This document shows, in pieces, positions 21,546-32,759 of a stretch of 64,000 bases of DNA. The DNA is taken from contig OZ018320.1 in NCBI GenBank assembly GCA_963969495.1, positions 80,793,248 to 80,857,247 of the forward strand, given 5' to 3'. The notes under the pieces were generated by a model. The model did not search any database. It was not told the DNA's origin and saw only the letters and a list, made by a program, of their open reading frames with translations. Source of the DNA: Ceratothoa steindachneri (Eukaryota > Arthropoda > Malacostraca > Isopoda > Cymothoidae). Numbering within the stretch: the stretch's first letter is position 1; each line of letters starts with the position of its first letter. The translations under genes were made by a program, and so were the position numbers.

Positions 21546-22560
21546 TGGTATGACCTCCTTTAACAGCAATAAATGTTTCTTGTAGGTATGAACAAGGTTT
21601 TTGCAAGTTTTAGTAGGAATTTTACTCCATTTTTCCACTGCAAAAGCTTTCAACTCTGCGATGCTGCTTGGTGACTTCTTATGAACACGTGACTTGAGAT
21701 CTTTCCATAAATTTTCAATCAGATTTAAATCTGGACTTTGAGAAGGCCATTTCATCACTTTCAAAGATTGATTGCCAAAATATTTCTATAATGATTTGTT
21801 TGTGTGCTTGGGATCATTATCCTGTTGGAAGATGAAACCTCTGCCAAGACTAAGCTTCCTCGCCGATTGTTTCACATGTTCATTCAAAATTCGCTGATAT
21901 CCCTTGCAATTCATAGTGCCTTACACTGCACAAATTGAACCATTACATGCAGCAGCAAAACATCCCCACAAGATGATAGAACCACTTCTGTGTTTCACAG
22001 TAGGTATCATGTTCTTTTCCAGCAGAGCTTCTCCAGATTTTCTCCCAATCTAAAGGTGGTTGTTTATGCGAAACAGCTCAAGCTTAGTCTCATCTGACCA
22101 TAATATTTTACTTAGGTTCTGCTTCAGTGTCATCAAGATGTTCTCTGGCAGTCTAAATGTTGTTTTTTTGTGTGAACCGTCTTCAACAGTGGTTTCCTCC
22201 TTGGTACAAATCCACAGTTGTTCCACTGCTAGCAGGATTTGCTTTCAATTCCTTGAAAGTGACTTTTGGATTCTTGTTGACAATTCAAACACATGAACGC
22301 ACATCTGTCAGTTAATTTTCTTGGTCACCCTTTTTCCACACAATTAACAGTAGTCCCATCAGCCCTAAATTTTATAATAATATTCCTTACAGATGAAATT
22401 AGGATATTTAAACTTGCCAAAATTTTTCTATATCTATTTCCTTGGTTGTGCAGCTCAATTATACATTTCCTATATGCTTCTGAGTGTTCGGATGTAGAAA
22501 TGATTCTTCAGCCGTGTCTAATACCATAATGAACACCCAAAAAGTTAGCTGTGCAAGTAA
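21489..22560 (-). pseudogene. Tc1-like transposase (DD34E), broken
   Basis: Minus-strand frames give the catalytic core of a Tc1 transposase: first Asp in ILWSDETKLELF (about 22110), then SGSIILWGCFAA (about 21980), second Asp in FIFQQDNDPKHT (about 21825), and the Glu in SPDLNLIENLWKDLKSR (about 21735). It ends near 21489 after LVHTYKKHLLLLKEVIPS. Stops interrupt the frame near 21780, 21920 and 22055. The N-terminal paired-like DNA-binding domain is only faintly recognisable near 22300-22550. The order and spacing leave little doubt about the family. Confidence 0.9.
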
Positions 22561-22585
22561 CCTGCGGTCCTGTATTAGTCTAGAA

Positions 22586-22960
22586 ACTACAGGGGTCTAC
22601 AAACTACAGCCCACGAGGTCAGTTCATCCATCCTACCACTGCACTGTGACACAAATGAACATTTGAAAGCAATTCTTTTGATTGGATGCAGCAATTACAA
22701 AGCAAATATTAATAGCTTAAAAGCTAAATGCCAGTTTCACAAATCTCACTAAACTTTTTTGCTACTAAGTTTGTAAGACTTGGATATGTGCGCACTGGCT
22801 GTGATAATACTATCTTATTACTAACACCTTCTTTGATAACTTTTTGGTAAATAAATATGTTTGTTGTCTTTTTTTTGTGTGTATTGGTAAATAAATATGT
22901 TGGATGCATTGAACAAAATGGTTATGTGGCCCGTGCTCGTCATTCTCTTGGCGACCCCTG
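22586..22960. mobile_element. Nonautonomous hAT-type element, 375 bp, nested in the Tc1 copy
   Basis: Flanked by a perfect 8-bp duplication GTCTAGAA at 22578-22585 and 22961-22968, which fits the known hAT target preference nTCTAGAn. The right end is GACCCCTG and the left contains CAGGGGTC, the inverse. Four bases (ACTA) separate the left duplication from CAGGGGTC, a small irregularity. No transposase is encoded. GCCCACG near the left end and CCCGTGC near the right extend the inverted match imperfectly. Confidence 0.85.
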
Positions 22961-23329
22961 GTCTAGAATATTCCATCAGTCATTCTTTCCCACTAATTTT
23001 AATTTGATTTGTTAAATCAGTATTATGTAAATGTTGCCAATATTTTTGCTTCTTGTGTTTTTCTAATAGACATCATGTTCAATGTTAATAATTTGTTTTA
23101 TTATCATTTATACATTAAAATATATTTCATTTAGGCTAATATAATTAAATATAATATAAATATGTACATTTTGAACTAGAAACATATAAAAATTCATAAA
23201 TTACAAAATTTGAGATGTGTTGCCAATAGATACGGGCATAAATGTAGGTTGTTGAAAGAAATGCAATAATTCAGGGAAAAGGAGCATCTGTTTTGCCTTA
23301 TGGGAAATGGTCATGTGGTAGGGAAGAAA

Positions 23330-24648
23330 CTCTGGTTTTAGAGGGGGCAAGGTGAGAGACTTTTGAGCTGCCAGGTTAACCAGGGCATCACCATAGAGGG
23401 GGTAGTAAAACCTGAAGGGTTCTGAATGGCTGAGGAAGCAACCATGCTCATAGGCCTGGAGGGGCCTATACTAGAGAGTGCCTGATTAACTTTCGAAGCA
23501 TAGGACATCACAGGTTGCACAGGGGATGATAGTACCAAGCCCTTAGCCTCAGAAAAGATAAGAGTGTCTGGAGCCTGGCTGACCAATAGATACATGCTAT
23601 ATTTCTTCAAGGAGGCAGGGTATGACTCTGCAATTAACATACTTGGCTAGACACAATAGGGATATTGCGTGCAGTCTTCAAGCAATTGACAGATTTTGGG
23701 TAAACCTGACTATGGACACCAAAATGAGATGTGAGTGTAGCCGAAGTCATTGCAGCAGTAGAAAGTCTGTGGTAGTGTCATAAATGCCTTGATGTGGTAG
23801 CGAATACCAATGGACATGGACTGTTTTTGGCTGGCCAGCTCTTCGGTGATGTCTTCTAAACAGTAGTCCATAAGTTCCCTTGCATAAATCACCTCTTTCA
23901 CAAAATTCATGGAAGCCAATGGTGAACAATTGAGAGTCTGAAAAGCACTAGTAATGCCACCTTGGAAGGGTCTGCCGCATTCACCAGAATGCTTCCGTCT
24001 GAGAAATGTGTACCTTTCAGTACTACCAGTCAACCTAGCTAATGGAACATGGCTTTTAGCCAATATGCCATCAGTGGGGTGAATTATTAAGAAGCATTTG
24101 AAACCACCAGATGCATCAATTCATGAAGCCCCAGCAGAGGGAGAGGAACCCTTAGTCCTTTTTGTCTTCTGCCTACCTTTTCAGTTCCTTTTAGAAGAGG
24201 ACAGTGAGGAGTGAACCTGAAAGAAGCCTCCAAAATGTGATGAGCCAGCCTCAACCATATACTTCTCTGAGCAATACAGCCTTATGTGCCTGAGAATGGC
24301 CAAAGGGATGTGGTCAGCCCCATTACACACAGGAAAGAGGTTATTAGGACAAAACCAATCCCCATTAATTATACCCCAACACCCATGAGCCCTCAAGCCC
24401 TGGTGTCTTGTGACCTACAGGGTATTGTTTGTAGAGGTACCAAAGCCTCTATTCTGATATGGCATGAGGTAGCTGGGTAGGTCATTAAGCCTAGCAAAAG
24501 GTTGAATGGATAGTCATAGTAAAAAATGAATGCAAGGAGGAAGTGGACCAACTTCCTCAAGGTCCCTCACCGAGTTGAAGTCAATAGTGATGGGGCCTCC
24601 CTAATTCACACTCAGTCCAGAAGAGCAGCTCCTCCTGGTACCAAGTGT
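23330..24648 (-). mobile_element. LINE-A copy E, old fragment (ORF1 and leader)
   Basis: A diverged minus-strand copy. The tail of ORF1 (PSMVMPWLTWQLKS region) lies at 23640-23338. The central ORF1 lies at 24063-23710 with MNFVKEVIYARELMDYCLED and a decayed first knuckle, CCNDFGYTH. A leader at about 24100-24648 resembles the leader of copy D (TTAAGCCTA, GTCATAG, GCTTCCCTAA/CCTCCCTAA, CTCCTCCTGGTACCAAGTG). It ends where copy B is inserted; its continuation right of B at 31349 is short and then unrecognisable. Confidence 0.65.
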
Positions 24649-24661
24649 AGGTAGATGAAAG
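24649..24661. repeat. Left target-site duplication of LINE-A copy B
   Basis: AGGTAGATGAAAG lies immediately before the poly-T of copy B. It matches AGGTAAATGAAAG at 31336-31348, immediately after the 5' terminus of B, with one difference in 13 bp. Confidence 0.8.
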
Positions 24662-24909
24662 TTTTTTTTTTTTTTTTTTAAAAGAGCTTATCTGGCAACT
24701 GCCTACTTGGGCATTAGTCGCCCTATTAAAAACTGGCCTAGTACTAGGCTACTTTAAAATAAAATTCAAAAAGATAAAAAACAACCGACCCATGCCCCAA
24801 AAAATAGGAAAAGGAAGCGAGAAGTAAGCAAGCTCCTGCGTCGGGGGAAGGTCACCCCGGCAAAGGAGCGTGCAACCTATAAGGTAAAAAACAAAACAAA
24901 AAAACCTGC

Positions 24910-25190
24910 TTAAATAATAGGGAGAAGGCCGGCCTCCCCCCAAAAGTCAACAAGTCCACCAGTCAATGTACACACACTCATCCCGAGTACAAGGGACGGG
25001 CGGTAGCGACCCTGCGCATCCTGGTACCGGGACAGGTAACGTGCACGAAGATCACCCAGACTGGGACATTCAACAAGAATGTGGCGAACAGTCTGGGGGA
25101 TGATGCAGTCATCACAATAGGGCGCAGGCGAGCGCTCCATCAGATACTGATGCGTCACACGAGTGTGTCCGATTTGGAGATGACAGAAAG
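24910..25190 (-). pseudogene. ORF2 C-terminal tail of LINE-A copy B
   Basis: The open stretch 25158-24910 encodes the ORF2 end: MTHQYLMERSPAPYCDDC, TVRHILVECPSLGDLRARYL, then LVDFWGEAGLLPII and a stop. The paired Cys and His-x4-Cys arrangement (C-D-D-C ... H-I-L-V-E-C) is a zinc-binding-type motif seen at the end of many I/Jockey ORF2 proteins. It follows the RNase H domain after a frameshift. The same tail is found in copy C (ending 33898) and in the fragment at 18577-19245. Confidence 0.85.
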
Positions 25191-25203
25191 CGACCTGAAG
25201 CCA

Positions 25204-25848
25204 TCACACCATTGGGGGATAGGTCCATAGGAACAGTCGCGGCGCAATGGCCCTCAACTTTAAGTTCCCTTCAACCGTCTCCCATCTTCTTTGCCAAGCA
25301 GTCCGAAGAGCTGCCTGTATTCCTGAAATGTAGTCGGTGTGAGGAAGAGCGAAATGCTGGTCCGGTCGCAGAGTCCTCGAAGACTCTTTGGCGCGCTCAT
25401 TCCCCGCAATTTCTACATGTCCAGGAACCCAGCAGAAGATAATCTCGAGATCCGCCCGGCTCGCCAAAACCGTGGCGAACCAGGGGATGCAGAGATTCCA
25501 ACGCCCCGAGAGCACTCAGGGCGCTTTGTAAGTCGCTATATATCACAATCCGGTCTCCGAACCGGGCACGTTGCGTGATTTCCCTACCGAGTGGTGTATT
25601 GCCACCTGCTCGGCCGTGAATACAGACGCAGCGCCTGGCAGAGCCCCGCTGGCTTTAAACAGAGGGGATACGGCGTGGAAGCCGACCCCCTCTTGGGATT
25701 TGGAGCTATCCGTATACACTGGAACGGTTCCAGTGTGACACCGTGTGTGTGCTCCAAAAAGGTCGAACGCAATACACCTGGCGCTGTACAAGGTTTGGGA
25801 GTAGAGGCGTGGTGACAAATAGCCAAATGTGGTACCACCCAGGCCCAA
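25204..25848 (-). pseudogene. RNase H domain of ORF2, LINE-A copy B
   Basis: Two overlapping frames give an RNase H domain: first acidic residue in VYTDSSKSQEGVGFH, Glu in FTAEQVAIHH, and the late His in CWVPGHVEIAGNERAKE. The strand with the second Asp (YSDSQSAL in copy C) is damaged here. In I-group elements this domain removes the RNA strand during target-primed synthesis. A frameshift near 25540 divides it. Copy C has the better preserved version. Confidence 0.8.
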
Positions 25849-25993
25849 GAGCTATACCTAGCTCTCGAAGGAGTTTCCTGGCCCTACACCCAAAGGGCTT
25901 AGGGTATGAGTGGCGTCTCTTGGCGGCATAGGCACCGTCAAGATCAGCTGCGGATGCAGTGAGAGCTGTTGGCGACTGAGGGAGGCGCCGGGC

Positions 25994-27510
25994 TCATGCA
26001 TACAGGAGAGTGATGCATTGCACGCGGCATAGAGAGAGTGGCATCTCCCCAGCATCGACCAACAGGCTCTCAATGGGGAAAGTGCGGAAGGCACCGGTCG
26101 CAAGGCGAAGGTCGGTGTGGTGGATAGAGTCCACCTTCTGCAATAAACACTCGGCTGCGGATGCATAAAACTCGCATCCGTAGTCTAGCTTCGAACGAAC
26201 AAAGGATCGATAAAAAAGTAGGGAAGTAGCCCTATCAGCGCCCCAAGCGCTGAATTTCACGGAACGGAGAATATCCATGGCGCGGGTACAAGAGACCCTA
26301 AGGCTGCGAATATGAGCCTCCCAGGTGAGGCGTCGGTCAAATACAAGACTAAGGAAACGGTGTGATTCAACCACTTCCAGGCGCACCCCATTAAGAAACA
26401 AATCTGGGTCGGGGTGGAGCCATGGATTGCGGCAGAATTGCACCACCTTAGTCTTGGCCAAAGAAAACCGAAACCTGTGCGCTTCGGCATAGCGAGAGAC
26501 GCGGTTCAATGCCTGTTGGAGTCGAGGCTCCAGAGTTGGCATCTGGGCCGCGCCAAAAGAGATCGAAAGGTCGTCCACGTAAAGTGTAGCGAGAACATCT
26601 TTCGGCAGCACCGAGGTGATGCCGTTGATGCTCAGGGCAAAGAGTGTGACACTGAGGACACTTCCCTGCGGGACACCGTCTTCCTGCTGCTTTGGGCCGG
26701 AGAGGGATACCCCCACCCGTACGCGGAATCCACGATCGCGCAAAAATTCAGATATAAACATTAGGAGTGGTGCTCTCGCCCCCATCGTGTGGAGAGTCTC
26801 CATGATACCGTATCGCCATGCGGTATCATAGGCCTTCTCCAGATCGAAAAACACCGTGGCTTAATGCTGTCTCGAAGGAAGGCCTCGCAGACGGCATTTT
26901 CCAATCGGAGCAAGTTCCACGTAGAGTGGAACTTGCGGAGGCCGCACTGTGCAATAGACAGATGGCCTCCGCTGTCCCGGAAAAAGGCCAATCAAAAATT
27001 TACCAATTTCTCCATCAACTTGCACACGCAAGAGGTTAGAGAGATTGGGCGGAAACCGGCCGGAGTAGACTGATCTCTCCCCAGTTTGCGAAAGGCGAGC
27101 ACAGTAGCGATTCACCAGGAATCTGGGAGGAGACCCTCCACCCAGATACTGTTCAACAAATCTAACAGAAAGGCCATGCCTCGCTCACCCAGGTGTCGAA
27201 GCATGGCATACGGGACATCGTCCGGACCATGGGCGGTGTCCGCGCACGAAGCAAGAGCGGAACGCAACTCACTGACAATAAACCTGTCGTTGAAGGGTTC
27301 TCCGCCTCTGGAGGTAAAGTCCAGCCTTCGGCCTTCCGCGACATCACAACGTGTATTGATGCTGGCGGACAAAATTCCGGCTAGAGAATGCGGAAAAAGC
27401 GGTCGCGAAGGATTCCGCCACGGACGCGAGGTCCGAGATTGCGGTCGCATTCGCCTGGAGAACGGGAGGGGGGGTCCTGCAAGAACTTGCCCCAAATCCT
27501 TTTGACTCAC
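25994..27510 (-). pseudogene. Reverse transcriptase domain of ORF2, LINE-A copy B
   Basis: 27510-27112 encodes the RT fingers (FTSRGGEPFNDRFIVSELRS, GPDDVPYAMLRHLGERGMAF). 27115-26861 follows in another frame. 26854-25994 is a 286-codon open stretch with motif A FFDLEKAYDTAWRYG, motif B QEDGVPQGSVLSVTLFALSI, motif C LYVDDLSI and the thumb region FRFSLAKTKVVQFCR. All three catalytic Asp residues are present. Two frameshifts (about 27112 and 26857) and the damaged neighbouring domains make the ORF as a whole dead, but the palm is intact. Confidence 0.9.
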
Positions 27511-27669
27511 TTCGACACCTCTGCTAAAGGGGTCTTCCCGTTAAGTGAAGACACTTATGCCAGCCAAGAAGAGCGGCGGGCGTGCTTCGAAATAAACCGG
27601 AACCTAGCTCTAGCCCGACGAAATTCAGCGACAGTGAAATCGTTCGGGCGGCGCTTATAGCACATGTAG

Positions 27670-28675
27670 TCATAGGCAAAACGTTCTGGGAATAGTAGTC
27701 AGACCCACGGCGATCAGGTTGCTGGAGAAGAACCGAACGGCCTCATCTACCGACCTAAACTCCTCGACTGAGATAGAGAATTCAGTCATTTCCTGAAATG
27801 GAGACCACCACACCCGCTCCAAGCACCACCGAGGTGGGCTCTCAGGCGGCAGTTGCCCTGAAAATGATATTTGAATGGGAAAGTGATCACTACCATGGAG
27901 GTCATCGACCACCCCTCAATCAAAATCAGGCTGTGCATCCGAAGAGCACAAAGATAGATCAAGGCAAGAAAATGAAGTGGTGGACGGGCAGTGATGCGTA
28001 AACTCATCCACATTTAGGACACCTATCTCAAGCTCTTCGATCAGATCTGCAAGGACTTGTCCCCTCGGATATATTGAGTAATCCCACCAGAGAGGATGCC
28101 TACCGTTCAGATCTCCAAGCATCGAAGTCAGCTGATGGTGGAATGTGAAGCTGCACAGCCACTGCCTGAAAGGAGGTATCTAAAGTGAAAGGAAGAATGG
28201 AGACATCATGCCGGGTGTAAACCACGCATCCCCTAGCCTGGCCATCTCGCACTGATGGGATTGCAAGACCCTTTTGTCCGGGAGGGCAGGCAAGGGGGCA
28301 CGCGCCTAGCATAGCAACCTGCAGAAAAATGGCTAACGGGGAACGGGATGAGACGAGCCTCCGCAGCTCCTCCCAGTTGGCCCGGAGTCCACAGCAATTC
28401 CATTGAAGGAATATGCCCTCCAGACCTAGCTCGGAGGGAACGCGAGGGCCCTCTTTGAACAGAAGACCCTCACAGGAATGGCCGTATGCTTGCCGGAGGC
28501 AGAACCCCAGGTGCTGTTGGACGGACAAAGCGCTGAAGGCGGTGTTGCCTTCGAGGACTCGCCATGCAAGTCTTTTCCTCCCTTCGCCTCGAAACCTTAG
28601 GTGGGCGTTGTGGCTTTGGAGGCGGGGGGATCTCTTTTTGAGGAACCACCATCTCCGAGCCACTCGCTCCACCAC
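27670..28675 (-). pseudogene. Endonuclease domain of ORF2, LINE-A copy B
   Basis: 28675-28100 starts the domain (IFLQWNCCGLRANWEELRRL) and continues to VVYTRHDVSILPF and FQAVAVQLHIPPSADF. The catalytic Glu after 'FLQ' is lost (FLQVAML). 28122-27916 carries LGDLNGRHPLWWD and CLDLSLCSSDAQ. 27912-27670 starts with the C-terminal catalytic motif in DDLHGSDHFPIQISF. A segment present in copy C (36880-36790, YTIISAYIPPSAD and FRRVVARLPRPYLLL) is deleted here near 28130. It overlaps ORF1 by about 200 bp in another frame. Confidence 0.85.
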
Positions 28676-30660
28676 TAGGCGGGGGCGAAGGAGCAGTAGC
28701 TCCTTTGTTGCCGTCCTGCTTTCGGGGGACAGCTTTAGGAACCCCGGAAGATGGCCTGGCGACCAACTTGAGGGGTGTTGGCTCCTGTGAGTCTAACGAC
28801 TCGGTGGAGGCGCGTGGCCGTTTCGCCTTACGGGAAACGGTCACGCTGGGGGAAGAGGGGGGAGTCCTGGTTTTAGCTGGGGCTAGGTGTAAGCCCTTTT
28901 TGCTGCCAGCTTTACCAGGGGGGCGCCCGGGTTGAGTAGAACCCGCAGAAGGGCTCCGAATGGGAGCAGAAACAACTGTGCTCATTGGCCTGGATGGGCC
29001 AGGAGCAGAGGGTGCCTTTCTAACTACTGAGGCATATGACGTCCCAGGCAGAGCCGGGCGCGCCAAGACCAAGTCCTTAGCCTCGCAGAATGAGAGTCAA
29101 TCCTGGGCCTGAACGGCCAGGATTTCCTTCTCAAGGAGATATGCACCACATTATTTCGAAGAAGCGGTTTTGCGGCTCTCCACAATTGACACACTTGGCC
29201 ACACACGATTTAGACTTATTGTGTGCGACCTTGGAGCAATTTACACAGACTTCGGGTGACCCCGATTTTACACGTCTACAAGAACGATTCATATGGCCGA
29301 AGCGGTGACAGTAATAGCACCGCCGCGGCAGTGGCACGAATGCCTTTACGCGGTAGCGGTACCAACCGGAACGCACCGACTCAGGGACCTTCTCACAGAC
29401 GAAGAGAGTAGGGGTGGGTCTTGAAGCCCCTCCCTGTTTTCTCATCACATGTTCGACCTTGATCGCCCCATGGTCGGCCAGCTCTAAGGTGATGTCCTCT
29501 ATGTAGTAGTCAATGAGTTCCCTGGAATAAACTACTCCTTTCACAAAGTTCATGGTAGAGTGCAGCATCACACTCACCGGGGTGCCATGAAGTGTCCAAA
29601 GAGCACTTATCTTGGCCGCCTCGGCGGGATTAGCCGCATTCGCCAGAAGGCTCCCGTCCGAGAAACGGGTCACCTTCGGCTCTCTACCAATTACACGAGC
29701 TAATGCTCTTCTCTGATGGATCATGTTACCCTTGGCTAACATAGTGCCATCAGTGGAGCGAATGACGAGGAAGCGTTTGAAGCCAGAGGGCTCGAAAACG
29801 CCAGGTAACGTCTGAATGAGGGAGCCTGATGTTATCGAGGCTCTGCCCTGCGCACTTTTAGTCTTAGTTGGGGGCTCCGCACCCGGGGGGCTAGAGAGGC
29901 CGGATGTGCCAATCTTGGCTTTGTCACTTACCAAAGTGGCAGCAGACTCATACATCCCCGCAGCCCCTGCGGATAGGGAGCCGCCCCCCCCCCGTCTTTT
30001 TCTTATTTTTTTCTCTTTTTAGGATTGGAGGGCGGGGAATGAACTCACTTCTCCCCTCCGCCGGCAGGAGCCCCCAGGCCAGATGGACCGGCCTCAGCCA
30101 GGTCTTTCTCCAAAATGGAGAAGCTCCTGGCAGTTGTAGGGGCAACGGTCGGAGGAGATCCCTCGCCTCCTTGTACTGCCTCAGAAACCCTAGCTGTTTA
30201 AGGAGGACCTTGCATAGGGGCGGATTCGGGTTTGGCGCCGAGCCCAGATTCCCCCGATGGAAGGCCCTACCGTCTGAGGCTGGGTTGCCTCAAGGACCAT
30301 GTCTACCTTAGGGGGGGCCTCCAGTTGGCCATCCCCCCCCCCAGACATCGCAGGTCCCGTTGGCAGTATTGTCACTAGTCAGGTGGTGTGGGGAGGCACA
30401 GGCCTTGACCCTGGCAAGGTTCAATATTCTTGCCAGCAGGTCTTTTGAGGCAAGCGATCTGGCTTCCCTCTCCACTAAGAGGGTTTGCCCTACTGAGCTG
30501 CTTAAATGGGGGGCGGTTCGCTATGAGCTGCCTGCTGGCTTTCTTGGCAGTCCCCTTGGAAAGAAAAGGAGGGTCGTGCTGCTGGAAACAGGAAGGTGCC
30601 CGAAAGCACCTCTAGAGAAGGGGGTGAGGGGGACTCCCCTACACCTGTAGTCAGAGGAGA
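28470..30660 (-). pseudogene. ORF1 (gag-like, CCHC zinc knuckles) of LINE-A copy B
   Basis: The N-terminal part is broken between about 30660 and 29955 (TTGVGESPSPPSLEVLSGTF recognisable). 29955-29131 is open for 274 codons: FKRFLVIRSTDGTMLAKGN, MNFVKGVVYSRELIDYYIED, then knuckles CYYCHRFGHMNRSC, CVNCSKVAHNKSKSC and a partial CVNCGEPQ. 29072-28470 gives the Pro/Ser/Lys-rich tail (KRPRASTESLDSQEPTPLKL). It would package element RNA. A frameshift lies near 29130 and others in the N-terminal third. Confidence 0.85.
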
Positions 30661-31335
30661 GGAGTAAGCCTCCTCTCTGGTTAGAGAAATATGGAGGTTC
30701 CCCTGCGCAAGCACAGAGGGGCGGAGGCCTCCATTTTTTCGGTGGAGCTGCCCGAGGGCGGCTCCGTCGTTGATACAGGGGGAATTAGGGGGATTTATTG
30801 ATTGACTCATCATTGGGCATGGTGACTCTCTTTTTATTACGGGATGCAATAGCACATCACCCCTCGCAGTAGCCCGTTCTGAAAGGGGTGCATACAGGAC
30901 CTGGCAGAGCCAGGTGCCACCATTTAAGGCCACCCCTCCCACCTGGTGACCTGGTAGCCCTTCAGCATGGCGGCTCCACCTTGGGCACGGCGTAAAATCA
31001 AAGATAGATGGTGAAGTGAGAAGGAAAAGGGATGTGAGGAAGGTATGGGTGGGGATGAAGCAGGTTGTTAAAAAAACAACATCCCAAACCGGAGCTCAGG
31101 GGTTAGGGAACGTTGTCCCCTCCCCCTCAATTTCGATACAGGATGGTTGGCCGAGAAGGTCAGGATCTACCCTGTGAAATTAGAGGCTGAACAGAGAAAG
31201 TTGTGGGAGAGGTTGTATGAAAAGCAAGGAAATAAAAGTGTTTTGAAGGAAGAAGAGGCTAAGCTGGGGTCGGACGGGGTGCTGAGTCCTGTCAGCACCG
31301 CGGCCAGGATGGCAAATCGTCGCACCCTTACGGGG

Positions 31336-31348
31336 AGGTAAATGAAAG
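31336..31348. repeat. Right target-site duplication of LINE-A copy B
   Basis: AGGTAAATGAAAG directly follows the CCCCGTAAGG-type 5' terminus of B and matches 24649-24661 with one mismatch. Confidence 0.8.
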
Positions 31349-32520
31349 GTTAAGGGTAGTCATAGAGGAAATGGGGATGTGGAGCTGCTCCAGAAACCTA
31401 GTGTAACAGATTACATTAGGTACCACTCAGCAGGGATGGTTTCCTTAAGGCTTCCAAGGGCTATTGGCTACTTACTACGCTGAAGACTTACTGGAGGGTT
31501 GGCCTCGAATCTAAGCTTTTGCCCCCTCCTGCCTAAAAATGTTTAGTTGCAGTGGCACAGCCTTTTGCAGACCCAATCTGGCAATGGAAGCCAAAGCTTG
31601 CTTATTGCTGCCCTTTTTTCATGAGGTAGACTTTAGGAGGCCATGGGGAGGCTTCACTATCAACTACCAGTGGTTTGTCTCCAGAGGGAGAAACAAGACA
31701 CTAGAGGTACTAGTAGGAGGACCTTGCCCATAAGTGGAATTAGACAGGTGTATTTACCACTGAGTCACTGCCTGCCCAACTTGGGAGGAGACCCCATCTG
31801 GGCATCACCAATCTTGAGGTATTGAAGAACACAACCAAGGGCTCTTCAGGCCCATGGCATATTATTGGTTTACAAGTTCTGGGGCCCAGTGTGCTGGCTA
31901 CCAACAAGAACAACCAACTGGAGAACTAGCATACCAGCTACCATGAGAGTTACCAAACACAAGTCAAAATGGAGAGAGACCAGTACGATCAGAATACCAT
32001 GTTCCCTTCAAGGATATCTTACTGCTAGTGCCTGCCTGGTAGAGCTATATTGTTTGATTCTGACCACATGTTCCTTTTGGTGGTGAGTCCCTACAAAAGA
32101 TAAGGGAAGGCCACCAGTGACCAAACCAAAGTCATCCAAGGGTGACTCAATGGAAGAGGACAAATGGCAACCTCTTCAGTGATAGATATGAGAGGGGGGA
32201 ATCCTTTCACTCATACAATTGGGGGAAGCTGACTCTAGGCTAGAAGTTTCAAGTGGATCCTAGGAAAGGATAAGGAGGACCACTGAGACAAAAAAGAGAA
32301 CATGCCAAGGGCAAGAGCTGATTAGGAGGAAGCCTTCTTACCATTTGTATATGGTGGAGGGGAAGCCCCCTCCACCCATCAAAAGGGTGCCTTAGATTTC
32401 TTCACCCTCCCCAGCATTTAAGGGTGATAAGGCTGTAGCCGGAGGCAACTCTCCTTGCCATTACAAGCACTATTTTATTTCCTGCTGTAACCATGCTACC
32501 AGAATTAAAAAGAAAAAAAG
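31349..32520. other. Unassigned stretch right of copy B, mostly of unknown origin
   Basis: The first 20 or so bases (GTTAAGGGTAGTCATAG) resemble the leader of copy D (17654, GTTGAGGGTATAG), so the host of B's insertion, copy E, continues briefly. The rest is less AT-rich than the background but shows no frame or motif I recognise on either strand. Confidence 0.4.
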
Positions 32521-32529
32521 ATACACCAT

Positions 32530-32755
32530 TACCTGATTCTATTTCTTTATTAATGTTACTCTCATAATTAGCAGTTGCTTTTTTTATTAGCTCTTGCACT
32601 TTTTTCTTTTGGTTCAAATATTGTTGTAATAATTCTTCTGCTTTTTCAGGGTCCTTTTCCTTTCTCTTCTCTTTATTTAATGTTTTCCTAAGATTGATCT
32701 CATTTTTAATAAAAGAAGTCATCCATGGATGATCTACATCTATTTTACTAACCAT
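32530..32755 (-). pseudogene. LINE ORF2 linker fragment (between endonuclease and RT)
   Basis: A minus-strand open stretch with DHPWMTSFIKNEINLRK and a long Lys/Glu-rich helical segment (KAEELLQQYLNQKKKVQELI) ending YESNINKEIES. Proteins of many non-LTR elements have a 'PWM...EI..LI..R...' segment followed by such a helix before the RT. No RT or endonuclease motif is present next to it. A host coiled-coil exon cannot be excluded: a GT follows at about 32528, but no matching acceptor was confirmed. Confidence 0.45.
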
Positions 32756-32759
32756 AACA

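Larger units (their letters stand above)
20998..23233 (-). mobile_element. Tc1-like transposon with about 220-bp terminal inverted repeats
   Basis: The left terminus (about 21000-21222) and the right terminus (about 23012-23231) are inverted copies over their whole length. Both read, from outside in, GGCAACACATCTCAA, TTTTGTAATTTA, TAGTTCAAAATGTA, TTAATGTATAAATGATAATAA-like sequence, and AGAAAAACACAAGAAGCAAAA. A broken Tc1 transposase lies between them on the minus strand. A hAT-type nonautonomous element is inserted at 22586-22960. TA-rich flanks are compatible with a TA target site but the sequence is too repetitive to prove it. Confidence 0.85.
24662..31335 (-). mobile_element. LINE-A copy B, near full length (6.7 kb) with target-site duplication
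   Basis: A complete minus-strand non-LTR retrotransposon. From its 5' end there is a leader (31335 to about 30660), ORF1 with zinc knuckles, then ORF2 with endonuclease, reverse transcriptase, RNase H and a Cys/His C-terminal tail. An A-rich 3' untranslated region ends in poly(A) (poly-T on the plus strand at 24662). It is flanked by a 13-bp duplication with one mismatch. The RNase H after the RT places it in the I group rather than Jockey proper; this is inference from domain order. Frameshifts break both ORFs. G+C content is far above the flanking sequence. Confidence 0.9.

Noticed and set aside
26414..28935. Several plus-strand open frames of 60-140 codons across LINE-A copies B and C
   Set aside because: They are antisense shadows of GC-rich coding sequence. 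The minus strand carries the RT, endonuclease and ORF1 motifs.
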